64,000 bases of DNA. Origin: Pampinifervens sp037481935. Its GTDB lineage: Bacteria > Aquificota > Aquificia > Aquificales > Aquificaceae. Below, one piece after another: positions 15,012 to 22,338 of this stretch. Each line of letters starts with the position of its first letter. Position 1 is the stretch's first letter. The translations under genes and the position numbers were made by a program. The notes beneath the pieces were generated by a model that saw nothing but the letters and a program-made list of their open reading frames with translations, had not been told where the DNA came from and ran no database searches. The stretch covers positions 1 to 64,000 of the forward strand of contig NZ_JBJXCT010000003.1 in the NCBI RefSeq assembly GCF_046159715.1, read 5' to 3'.

Positions 15012-15769
15012 AGGGTTTTTTTTGTTTCTCTTCTGTGAAGAAGCCTTGCACTGCTTATTACAAGATACAGACCGCTGAGGGATACCCCCATAAGCCCCGC
15101 AAAGAAAAGAAACCTTGTAAAGTCCTCAAGAATGTCCCGCTTACCCAGAGAATATTCAAGAGCTCTGCGCATCTCCTTGCTATCAAACACAACACCATAC
15201 ACATACTTTTTGACCTTCATGTCCGGAGAGATGAATACCACAAGATTGGGGTGAACAAAGTCCTTTGTCTCCGGAATAGACATGAACCTGAAGTCTATGG
15301 CATCCACAAGCCTGAAGAGGTCTTCCTTGCTCTTTACCCTTACCACCTTCCATCCATCTCCATCAAGACCATGCTTTTCCTGAAAGGTTTTTATATCCTC
15401 CTGCCCATCGGTGGGGTCAAAGGTGAAGGATAGAACCCAGAAGTCTACGCCGGGCTTTCCCAGGGACGGGATGACTTTTTTGAGCGAGTCCGTTATTATG
15501 GGGCATGCGGAGGTGCAGTTGGTGTATATGGGGCTCAGGATTAGGGGCTTTCCCTTCAGGCTGTGGAGGTTGAACTCCCTTCCGAAAGAGTCTACGAGAA
15601 AAACGTCGGGAAGCTCCTTTCCGAGAGTTTTTCCCTCGTTGGGGGGTATGCCAGTAGAGCTTTCCTGAGAGAAGGCTGAAAAAATAAAAAAGAGGAGGGC
15701 TAAGAGCCCTCCTGACAGATGGCGCACGACGGAACCCTCACTTGACCTCAGCGGTTTCTTTCTTTTCAT
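15002..15769 (-). CDS. SCO1/SenC/PrrC-family copper chaperone
   Basis: This family of membrane-linked thioredoxin-fold proteins delivers copper to the CuA site of cytochrome oxidase. The protein has an N-terminal signal segment (GGLLALLFFIFSAFS), the copper-binding CTSAC (CxxxC) near residue 85 and the third ligand His in FVHPN near residue 170. A C-terminal hydrophobic helix (FLFFAGLMGVSLSGLYLVISS) probably anchors it. It is the last gene of the ba3 oxidase operon and its start overlaps the subunit I gene by 32 nt. A strong intrinsic-terminator-like hairpin lies inside its signal-peptide codons. Confidence 0.9.
   Translation of the reverse strand: MKRKKPLRSSEGSVVRHLSGGLLALLFFIFSAFSQESSTGIPPNEGKTLGKELPDVFLVDSFGREFNLHSLKGKPLILSPIYTNCTSACPIITDSLKKVIPSLGKPGVDFWVLSFTFDPTDGQEDIKTFQEKHGLDGDGWKVVRVKSKEDLFRLVDAIDFRFMSIPETKDFVHPNLVVFISPDMKVKKYVYGVVFDSKEMRRALEYSLGKRDILEDFTRFLFFAGLMGVSLSGLYLVISSARLLHRRETKKTLHL
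15679..15713 (-). terminator. Intrinsic terminator/attenuator hairpin inside the SCO signal-peptide codons
   Basis: On the minus strand a perfect 9-bp stem (AGGAGGGCT / AGCCCTCCT, 3-nt loop, 15713-15693) is followed by CTTTTTTATTTTTTC. The stem starts 24 nt after the subunit I stop codon (15738) and overlaps codons ~19-31 of the SCO gene. It would end most transcripts after the oxidase genes unless translating ribosomes open it. Confidence 0.7.
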
Positions 15770-17480
15770 CTTTTGCAGACTGTGGTTTGGTTATAGGCAC
15801 GGGGCTTTTGTCGTTGTAACCCGGTGAGTCAAAGAACACGCCCCTCTTTGTAACATCGTAGAGGGGTGGTATGTAGGATATGAGGAAAAGCAGAGAACTG
15901 AAAACTACCCAGGGAGTAAGCCTTTGAAGGGCTGGCATCTTTTCATCGTGATAGGGTTCTGCGGTGGGGATTTCAAGCTCAGCTTCTTTAACCGCAGGTG
16001 AAAGTAAGGTTCCAAAGAAGGATACAGCCCAGAATACAAAGCCCACAACAATAAGAACTCCTGCAAACACAGAAAGCTCGGCGTATCCAACCCATTCCGG
16101 CCTGTAGAGGGGTGATTCAGGGTTCAGGTAGGATGTGCCTGTGTTTGTCCTTCTTGGAAATCCATGAAAGCCTGCCAGAGACATGGCGTATTCAAATATG
16201 AGCATGCCCTGCCACCAGAGCCAGGGTGCAAGCACTGCAAGACCCTTAAACCTTATTTCTTTTCCTGTTAGCTGGGAGAGGAAGAAAAGAGACATACCAA
16301 GAAATACAAGCGTCACAAGTCCACCCACAGTGGTGTGGAAGTGGCCGGGGACAAAAGAAGTGTTATGAACCACCTGATTCATGTTGTAAGAGGCGTTTAT
16401 GATGCCAGTAATACCACCCACAAAGAAGAGGAAAAGACCTGCCATGAAATAGGAAACAAGCCACTTGTTGCCCTCAAGGCTTATGTAGGGTATCTTTGCC
16501 CACCAGTAGAAGAGAGAGTTTTTCACCTCTGGAAATTTTGACTTTATGGAGTATTCAAGGGATGCAGCCACCGTAAAGGCGGTTATCATGCTGGGAACTG
16601 CAACACCAAAGGTAAAAAGGGCATGTATAAGCTTGTAGTTGCTGGTTATCCCTGGCTCTGTAAACTGGTGATGTAGCCCCACGGGGAAGGAGAGTATGAG
16701 GAAGAGGATAAAGACGAACCTTGCGGCGCCATCCGAATAGAGCTTTCCATCACCGGTAACTATCCTTGGAAGAACGGTGTAGAGCATCACATAGGCAGGC
16801 AGGAGCCAGAAGTAAACCACAGGATGTCCAAAAGCCCAGAAGAGAGTTCTCGCAAGGGATGGGTTTATCTCCTGAACTAAGCCAAGAGACAGGGGAAGAA
16901 GCTGAAAGAGCACTTCAACAACCACAGGCACCACCATAATCACCCACATGATGTGGTTTATCAGCATGCCATAAACGGCAAGAGGCACCTTCTGCCCGGG
17001 GTTTTCCCTTCTCCAGGATACATAGTTAGGTAACCAGTCAAAGAAGAGTGGAACTATCGAACCTACTATCAGAAGAGCAGCACCGAGATAAAAGGTCCAG
17101 TGGGCTATGAGCGGTGGGTAAAAGGTGTAAAGCACGTTTGCCTTGCCAGTAAACATTGCCCACGCAGCCATAAGAGTTCCGCCGAACATGAGGATAAGAC
17201 TGAGCCACTGCACAGGAGGTCTGAGGGGTTTTTTAAGGTAGTAGAGAAATACTATGTTTCCAAGGGCCACTATGATTATGGTGGTGAAAACTATAGCGTT
17301 TATAACCCCGTGTAAGGTAAGACCCTGATAGTATTCAATACCACCCACAGACATGTCCTTTATGACCCCAGCCCTGTAAAGCACCTGCATTAGGCCGTGG
17401 TAAATACCAAAAACAAGGAGCAGGACTGGGAAGACTATCTCTGCCACTATGATGTTCCTTATTGTTCTGTCTACCTTCAT
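15738..17480 (-). CDS. Cytochrome c oxidase subunit I, ba3 (B) type
   Basis: This is the catalytic heme-copper subunit of a terminal oxidase in the inner membrane; it reduces oxygen and pumps protons. The 580-residue protein has about 13 membrane helices. Heme and copper ligands are visible in LTLHGVINA (low-spin heme His), WAFGHPVVYFWLLPAY (CuB His and Tyr), VGLHHQF (His pair) and VPGHFHTTVGG (heme His pair). GHPVV instead of GHPEV marks a B-type oxidase lacking the usual D-channel glutamate. AAAGGAGG precedes the ATG. It lies between subunit II and SCO in one operon. Confidence 0.93.
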   Translation of the reverse strand: MKVDRTIRNIIVAEIVFPVLLLVFGIYHGLMQVLYRAGVIKDMSVGGIEYYQGLTLHGVINAIVFTTIIIVALGNIVFLYYLKKPLRPPVQWLSLILMFGGTLMAAWAMFTGKANVLYTFYPPLIAHWTFYLGAALLIVGSIVPLFFDWLPNYVSWRRENPGQKVPLAVYGMLINHIMWVIMVVPVVVEVLFQLLPLSLGLVQEINPSLARTLFWAFGHPVVYFWLLPAYVMLYTVLPRIVTGDGKLYSDGAARFVFILFLILSFPVGLHHQFTEPGITSNYKLIHALFTFGVAVPSMITAFTVAASLEYSIKSKFPEVKNSLFYWWAKIPYISLEGNKWLVSYFMAGLFLFFVGGITGIINASYNMNQVVHNTSFVPGHFHTTVGGLVTLVFLGMSLFFLSQLTGKEIRFKGLAVLAPWLWWQGMLIFEYAMSLAGFHGFPRRTNTGTSYLNPESPLYRPEWVGYAELSVFAGVLIVVGFVFWAVSFFGTLLSPAVKEAELEIPTAEPYHDEKMPALQRLTPWVVFSSLLFLISYIPPLYDVTKRGVFFDSPGYNDKSPVPITKPQSAKDEKKETAEVK

Positions 17481-17492
17481 GGCATACCTCCT

Positions 17493-17930
17493 TTACTTGA
17501 CTACTATCTTCGTAGCCATATCCTGATGGCCTATGCCACAGTATTCATGGCATACTATGTGATAGACACCTGGCTTGTCAAACTTATACCTTGCGTAGGC
17601 AACAGTTCCGGGAATAGCCATAAGGTTCACGTTTGTTCCGTCAATCTGAAAACCATGTATCACATCTCCACTGGTCAGGTATATGTCCACCACTGAGCCT
17701 GCTGGTATTTCCACATCCGCTGGCTCAAAATACCACATCTTGGCAAGATAGTGAATTTCATACCTGTTAGGTGCATGCTGGATTACCTTGCCTTCAGTAA
17801 AGGGTTTAACATCCGTTATACACGTTGGTACGTCAATGTTCAAGGCTTTTGCAGCATAAACGAGCAGGGCTGCAAAGAAACCAAGAAAGCCAACCGCAAG
17901 CACAAGAGCTGTCTTTTCTGCCTTATCCAT
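17493..17930 (-). CDS. Cytochrome c oxidase subunit II (CuA domain)
   Basis: This subunit accepts electrons from cytochrome c through a dinuclear CuA centre outside the membrane. The 145-residue protein has one N-terminal membrane helix (LVLAVGFLGFFAALLVYA) and a cupredoxin domain with the CuA motif CHEYCGIGHQDM (Cys127, Cys131, His135, Met138) and an upstream His in VIHGFQIDG. The single helix is typical of ba3 enzymes. AAGGAGGTG precedes the start. It lies 12 nt upstream of subunit I. Confidence 0.95.
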   Translation of the reverse strand: MDKAEKTALVLAVGFLGFFAALLVYAAKALNIDVPTCITDVKPFTEGKVIQHAPNRYEIHYLAKMWYFEPADVEIPAGSVVDIYLTSGDVIHGFQIDGTNVNLMAIPGTVAYARYKFDKPGVYHIVCHEYCGIGHQDMATKIVVK

Positions 17931-17942
17931 GGCTTCACCTCC

Positions 17943-18068
17943 TTATGGTTGTGTCTGACCCCTGACGAGCATTGTCAGGTAAGTGGACAGCCACACAAAG
18001 GCATAAAAGCCAAGCATGAAAAGGAAGAAGGCTACCGCCCCCTTTGGGAAGAACTGCTCGTCCTTCAT
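17943..18068 (-). CDS. Cytochrome c oxidase subunit IIa (small ba3 subunit)
   Basis: A 41-residue peptide starts at the ATG at 18068, which is preceded by GGAGGTATGCC. It consists of a short charged N-terminus (MKDEQFFPKGA) and one membrane helix (VAFFLFMLGFYAFVWLSTYLTML). Its size, single helix and position just before subunit II match the CoxIIa subunit of Thermus ba3 oxidase. It is the first gene of the oxidase operon. A longer frame exists upstream but it would cover the promoter. Confidence 0.82.
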   Translation of the reverse strand: MKDEQFFPKGAVAFFLFMLGFYAFVWLSTYLTMLVRGQTQP

Positions 18069-18117
18069 GGCATACCTCCTATAAGGATGTTTTATAACAT
18101 AATAAAACTTACTTATG

Positions 18118-18146
18118 AGTATATGCAAACTTTTATATTTTGTCAA
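18118..18146 (-). promoter_or_regulatory. Sigma-70-type promoter of the ba3 oxidase operon
   Basis: On the minus strand a consensus TTGACA (18146-18141) and TATACT (18123-18118) are separated by exactly 17 nt. Transcription should start near 18111, giving a leader of about 40 nt with a Shine-Dalgarno sequence before the subunit IIa ATG. This is the best consensus promoter seen in the window. Confidence 0.8.
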
Positions 18147-18268
18147 GTTATATCAGAAGAAAGATTTATTCAATTTCTTCTTTTCACCTTTCATGGTTTA
18201 TTAATCTAAAATAAGTAATTAAGAATATCATTATGCATTTATACATCTTGCAAAACCGAAGCAGAGTT

Positions 18269-18274
18269 TATATT
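18269..18274 (+). promoter_or_regulatory. Candidate thiS -10 box
   Basis: TATATT lies 10 nt before the thiS ATG, and a TTGCAA about 15 nt upstream could be a poor -35. The transcript leader would be only a few nucleotides. Confidence 0.35.
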
Positions 18275-18284
18275 TAATATTTCC

Positions 18285-18491
18285 ATGAAGCTTCTCGTTA
18301 ACGGCAAGGAGCTGGAAGTAAAAGAGAACATCACCCTGCTTGCCCTCCTTGAGAGTAGTGGCATACAGGTCAGACCTGTGGGTCTTGCGGTGGCGGTGAA
18401 CGAGGAGATAGTGCCAAAGAGTAAGTATGGGGAGTGCATATTGAAGGATGGAGACAGAGTTGAGATAGTAAACATAGTAGGAGGTGGCTAA
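18285..18491 (+). CDS. thiS: Sulfur carrier protein ThiS
   Basis: This 68-residue ubiquitin-like protein carries sulfur as a C-terminal thiocarboxylate for the thiazole ring of thiamine. It has the beta-grasp flow (KLLVNGKELEVKENITLLALLESSG...VAVNEEIVPKSKY...DGDRVEIVNIVGGG) and ends exactly in the required Gly-Gly. thiG begins at the base after its stop codon, and the ribosome binding site of thiG (GGAGGTGG) lies within its last codons. Confidence 0.93.
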   Translation: MKLLVNGKELEVKENITLLALLESSGIQVRPVGLAVAVNEEIVPKSKYGECILKDGDRVEIVNIVGGG

Positions 18492-19295
18492 ATGCTGGAC
18501 TACGAAAGGCTTCTGGAGGATGACTACCTTGAGATTGCGGGAAGGCGTTTCCGCTCAAGGCTCATAATAGGGTCTGGTAAGTTCAGGAGCTTTCAGGAAA
18601 ACAGGGATGTGCTTGAAGCCTCTGGTGCGGAGATGATTACGGTGGCAGTGCGCCGGGTAAACATTACAGACCCGACAAAGGAAAACCTTCTTGACTACAT
18701 AGACCCCAACAAGTATCAGATTCTTCCCAACACCGCCGGCTGCTATACCGCAGAAGAGGCAATAAAGACCGCCATGCTGGCGAGGGAAGCAACGGGCATA
18801 AACTGGGTCAAGCTGGAGGTCATAGGAGACCAGAAAACACTACTGCCAGACATGGAGGAAACCCTAAAGGCGGCGAAGTTTCTTGTAAAAGAGGGCTTTG
18901 TAGTCCTTCCCTATATCTTTGACGACCCTGTTTACGCAAAGAAGTTTGAGGATGTGGGCTGTGCGGCGGTCATGCCCCTTGCAGCACCTATAGGCTCAGG
19001 TCTTGGCATGCAGAATCCCTATAATCTCATATTCATAAAGGAGGCGGTCTCAGTGCCAGTTATAGTGGATGCAGGCATAGGCACTGCAGGAGACATACCT
19101 CCCGTTATGGAGCTTGGCGTGGACGGTATACTCACCAACACAGCCCTTGCAGAGGCAAAAGACCCCATAAGAATGGCGGTCTCCATGAAGTATGCCACCA
19201 TAGCGGGAAGGCTCGCCTACCTTGCGGGGAGGATGCCAAAGAGGACTTACGCAGTGCCCTCCTCACCTCTCAAGGGTGTTCCCTACAAGACATGA
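18492..19295 (+). CDS. thiG: Thiazole synthase ThiG
   Basis: This enzyme condenses 1-deoxyxylulose 5-phosphate, dehydroglycine and ThiS-bound sulfur into the thiazole phosphate of thiamine. The 267-residue TIM barrel has the family start (LEIAGRRFRSRLIIGSGKF), the Schiff-base lysine in NWVKLEVIGD and the phosphate-binding loops PLAAPIGSGLGMQNPYN and DAGIGTAGDIPPVMELG. It is directly downstream of thiS and overlaps hemY by 4 nt. The other thiamine genes are not in the window. Confidence 0.95.
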   Translation: MLDYERLLEDDYLEIAGRRFRSRLIIGSGKFRSFQENRDVLEASGAEMITVAVRRVNITDPTKENLLDYIDPNKYQILPNTAGCYTAEEAIKTAMLAREATGINWVKLEVIGDQKTLLPDMEETLKAAKFLVKEGFVVLPYIFDDPVYAKKFEDVGCAAVMPLAAPIGSGLGMQNPYNLIFIKEAVSVPVIVDAGIGTAGDIPPVMELGVDGILTNTALAEAKDPIRMAVSMKYATIAGRLAYLAGRMPKRTYAVPSSPLKGVPYKT

Positions 19296-20641
19296 TAGAC
19301 ATAGCAATAGTAGGGGCGGGCATATCCGGGCTTTCCGTTGCCCTGCACCTTAAAAGAAGGGGCTTTGAAGTCCATGTCTTTGAAAAGGAAGAGCTCCCAG
19401 GGGGCAACATACAGACTCTTCAGAAGGGGGGCTACATCCTTGAGCTTGGACCACAGACGGTGCTGGCGGATGGAAAGGTAGAGGAGTTTTTAAAGACCGC
19501 AGGCATAAGCCCCCAGTATGCCAGCGAAAGCTCTAGGATAAGGTATGTCTACAAGAAGGGTAAGCTTGTCCCGCTTCCCATGTCTCCCCTTAGCTTTATA
19601 AAGTCTCCCTTGCTCTCTCTTACAGGCAAGCTAAGGGTTTTGAGAGAGCCCCTTGTGCCACCTTCTGTAAAGACAGAAGAAAGCATTGCAGAGTTCGTCC
19701 GCAGAAGGCTCGGGAAAGAGTTTCTTGACTACGTGGTCGCTCCCTTTGTTTCGGGGGTTTATGCAGGAAATCCCGAGGAGCTATCTGTTAAGTATGCGGT
19801 AAGGCGTGTCTACGAGCTTGAGCAGAAATTCGGAAGCCTGATAAAGGGAGCCATTAAGCTCAAGGCTCTCGGACCGGGTGGAAGGCTCATATCCTTTGAG
19901 GGTGGAAACTATAGTCTCATAAGGCATCTATCTTCTGAGCTAAAGGTGGATACAGAGAACGTGGTCCTCAAGATAAGGAAAAAAGATGATAGGTTTGTGC
20001 TGGACGCAAAGAAGGGCAAATACGAGGCAAAGTGCGTGGTGGTCTCTGCTCCCGCCACTTCTGCGGGCTATCTTCTGAGGGACATATCCTGGAGCGCATC
20101 AGAAGAATTTGACAGGATATACTACGCCCCCGTGGTGGTCATTCACGCAAGCGTAAAGAGGGGTTCTGTCCCTCCGGGCTTCGGCTTCCTCGTGCCAAGG
20201 GTTGAGGGAAAAAGGACTCTTGGCGTTCTCTTCTCCTCTCAGATATTCACTAAAAGGGCACCGGAGGGCAGGGAGCTCCTGACCGTATACATGGGGGGAG
20301 CTACAGACCCCGATGTGGTAGATTACGAAGAGGAAGCTCTGTATGAAATAGCGGAGAGGGAACTGAAAGAAACGCTCAGAGTGGACGCAGTTGACTTTCT
20401 CAACATAACTCGCTGGAAGAAGGGCATTCCCCAGTATACACTGGGTTACGGCAAGTATATTGAGCTTGCAAAGACCTTGGAAAGAGAAAACCCCGGTCTT
20501 TTCCTGACGGGAAACTACCTCAATGGCGTTTCTGTAGCGGACTGCATAAAAGGGAGCTATGAAGTTGCCAAGAGGGTGGAGGACTACTTAGCAGGAGTTA
20601 AGCACTTTCCTGAGAATTCTCCTAAGTCTGGGATGGTGTGA
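19292..20641 (+). CDS. hemY: Protoporphyrinogen/coproporphyrinogen oxidase (HemY type)
   Basis: This FAD flavoprotein oxidises the porphyrinogen ring in heme synthesis. The N-terminal Rossmann motif AIVGAGISGLSVALHL is followed by FEKEELPGGNIQT. The oxidase-family blocks EFVRRRLGKEFLDYVVAPFVSGVYAGNPEELS and GLFLTGNYLNGVSVADC are present. Length (449) is normal. It is coupled to thiG by a 4-nt overlap, an odd pairing of thiamine and heme genes. Its last 54 bp overlap the Mut7-C gene on the other strand, and its final ~15 residues look like a non-conserved tail. I cannot say which porphyrinogen is the true substrate. Confidence 0.88.
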   Translation: MIDIAIVGAGISGLSVALHLKRRGFEVHVFEKEELPGGNIQTLQKGGYILELGPQTVLADGKVEEFLKTAGISPQYASESSRIRYVYKKGKLVPLPMSPLSFIKSPLLSLTGKLRVLREPLVPPSVKTEESIAEFVRRRLGKEFLDYVVAPFVSGVYAGNPEELSVKYAVRRVYELEQKFGSLIKGAIKLKALGPGGRLISFEGGNYSLIRHLSSELKVDTENVVLKIRKKDDRFVLDAKKGKYEAKCVVVSAPATSAGYLLRDISWSASEEFDRIYYAPVVVIHASVKRGSVPPGFGFLVPRVEGKRTLGVLFSSQIFTKRAPEGRELLTVYMGGATDPDVVDYEEEALYEIAERELKETLRVDAVDFLNITRWKKGIPQYTLGYGKYIELAKTLERENPGLFLTGNYLNGVSVADCIKGSYEVAKRVEDYLAGVKHFPENSPKSGMV

Positions 20642-21046
20642 GCCCTTCCAGTATATCTTTCCACAATGAGGACACAAAGTAAAGTCCCTTCCGTATAGGT
20701 AGACCATGGGTGGTATCCTGTCCTTTACCTCCTCCCTGTCAACTGCTACAAGTTCAGCGTTGCAGTGATAGCATCTGTTTAGCTTCAGCTCTGGCTCAAT
20801 GTGGAAGTATCTTATGAGAAGGCAGAGCTGGACCTTCCAGTCATCCTTTGGAAGTATCAGGTATTCTATGCCCCATGCCTTGAAGTGTTCTTCCAGCTTC
20901 CTTGAGGTGGTGATAAATATCCTGCCCGGATACCTTACAACTTCTGATTTGTTTATAGGTCCCTTTATAAGAAGGGCATCCTGGCCCAGGAGCCTGAGCC
21001 AGTGGGCAAGCCTGTGAAGGTCTGCTTCAAGCAAGAACCTCTTCAA
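20588..21046 (-). CDS. Mut7-C RNase-like domain protein with zinc ribbon
   Basis: The 152-residue protein has the Mut7-C layout: an N-terminal PIN-like region (FLLEADLHRLAHWLRLLGQDALL...RIFITTSRKL) and a C-terminal zinc ribbon with two Cys pairs (CYHC and CPHC) ending in a KIYWKGSHHPRL block. Such proteins are predicted RNases, with function unproven in bacteria. The usual motif 'D..LG.LARWLR..G' is here 'DLHRLAHWLRLLG'. It overlaps leuC by 20 nt and follows it in the same direction. Confidence 0.8.
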   Translation of the reverse strand: MKRFLLEADLHRLAHWLRLLGQDALLIKGPINKSEVVRYPGRIFITTSRKLEEHFKAWGIEYLILPKDDWKVQLCLLIRYFHIEPELKLNRCYHCNAELVAVDREEVKDRIPPMVYLYGRDFTLCPHCGKIYWKGSHHPRLRRILRKVLNSC

Positions 21047-22316
21047 GCTCCTCCTTTCTGACCACCTCCTCAGGATGGGCTATCCTGCCAAGGACTGCAC
21101 TTGCAGCCACCACTGCAGGGTTGGCAAGGTATGCCTCGCTCTTTGGATGTCCCATCCTTCCGGGGAAGTTCCTGTTGGAGGTGGATATGCAACGCTCACC
21201 CTCCGCCAGAATGCCCATATGACCACCAAGGCATGGACCGCATGTGGAAACGGAAACAGAACAGCCTGCAGAAAGGAAGATGTCAATAAGACCTTCCTTC
21301 AGAGCCTGCATGTATACCTGCTTGGAAGCTGGAATTACTATGCATCTAACATATGGGTGGACCTTCTTACCTTTGAGTATCTTTGCCGCTACTCTGAGGT
21401 CTTCAATCCTTCCGTTGGTGCAGGAGCCTATAAAGGCCTGGTCTACAGTTATGTGGGTTGATTCAGAAACAGGGTGCACGTTTGATGGCAGGTAGGGCCA
21501 GGCAACCAGAGGCTCTATCTTGCCTGCGTCCCACTCGTATAATACCTCGTAGCTGGCATCAGGGTCGCTCTGATAGACCTTCCAGGGCTTTTTTGCCCTC
21601 TGGGATACATACTCTATGGTCTTCTCGTCGGGTGCTATTATTCCGCTCTTGCCACCGGCCTCTATCGCCATGTTGGCTATGGTGAGCCTCTGCTCTATTG
21701 AGAGACTCCTTACGGCTTCGCCGTCAAACTCCATAGCCTTGTAGAGGGCTCCATCCACTCCTATGTGACCTATGGTATGCAGTATGAGGTCTTTGCCTGA
21801 GACCCAGGGCTGGAGCTTGCCGTAAAAGACAAACTTCATCGTAGGCGGGACCTTGAGCCATGTTTCTCCCGTTGCCATGGCGTAGGCTATGTCCGTGGAA
21901 CCCATGCCTGTGGCAAAGGCGCCTATGCCCCCGTAAGTGCATGTATGAGAGTCTGCACCCACCACAAGGTCTCCGGGCACCACAATACCCTGCTCGGGCA
22001 ATATAGTGTGTTCTATGCCCTCACCTTCTGGGAAAAACCACTTTATGTTGTGTTTCCTTGCAAAATCCCTCACTATCTTTGCCTGCTCTGCAGACTTTAT
22101 GTCCTTTGCAGGCACAAAGTGAGAGAGAACCAGAGCTATTTTCTCAGGGTCAAATACCTTCTGTATGCCATACTTTTCCAGTATCTTTATGGCAAGGGGT
22201 GCAGTCACATCGTTTGCCATGGCAAGGTCTATCTTCACCGTAATGAGCTCACCGGGGTGGACTTCCCTTTTCCCCGCGTGGTCTGCAAGTATTTTTTCTG
22301 TGATGGTCATTCCCAT
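21027..22316 (-). CDS. leuC: 3-isopropylmalate dehydratase large subunit (aconitase family)
   Basis: This enzyme interconverts 2- and 3-isopropylmalate in leucine synthesis; related members act on homoaconitate. Three Cys ligands for the 4Fe-4S cluster are seen in GSCTNGRIEDL and STCGPCLGGHMG. Substrate and active-site blocks GADSHTCTYGGIGAFATGMGSTD and NRNFPGRMGH are present. The 429-residue length fits the short LeuC/HACN type. AAGGAGGTG precedes the ATG. It lies 22 nt downstream of ftsH. The small subunit (leuD) is not adjacent. Confidence 0.9.
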   Translation of the reverse strand: MGMTITEKILADHAGKREVHPGELITVKIDLAMANDVTAPLAIKILEKYGIQKVFDPEKIALVLSHFVPAKDIKSAEQAKIVRDFARKHNIKWFFPEGEGIEHTILPEQGIVVPGDLVVGADSHTCTYGGIGAFATGMGSTDIAYAMATGETWLKVPPTMKFVFYGKLQPWVSGKDLILHTIGHIGVDGALYKAMEFDGEAVRSLSIEQRLTIANMAIEAGGKSGIIAPDEKTIEYVSQRAKKPWKVYQSDPDASYEVLYEWDAGKIEPLVAWPYLPSNVHPVSESTHITVDQAFIGSCTNGRIEDLRVAAKILKGKKVHPYVRCIVIPASKQVYMQALKEGLIDIFLSAGCSVSVSTCGPCLGGHMGILAEGERCISTSNRNFPGRMGHPKSEAYLANPAVVAASAVLGRIAHPEEVVRKEELEEVLA

Positions 22317-22338
22317 AATTTCACCTCCTTCTTTTTCA

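Larger units (their letters stand above)
18069..18284. other. A/T-rich intergenic region with divergent promoters
   Basis: This 216-bp gap, among the largest in the window, separates the oxidase operon (minus) from thiS (plus). It holds the strong oxidase promoter and a weak thiS promoter. I looked for TPP-riboswitch features (CTGAGA and the second conserved block) and saw none. The remaining A/T-rich sequence shows no gene. Confidence 0.6.

Noticed and set aside
15003..15030. T run after the deacetylase stop as an intrinsic terminator
   Set aside because: There is a T run but no convincing stem before it.
17943..18146. 67-residue version of the oxidase subunit IIa
   Set aside because: Its extra 26 residues would be encoded by the promoter and leader; the ATG at 18068 has a Shine-Dalgarno sequence and gives a typical 41-residue subunit.
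18147..18284. Possible TPP riboswitch upstream of thiS
   Set aside because: The conserved CTGAGA and second-half motifs are absent, and the likely TSS leaves only a few nucleotides of leader.
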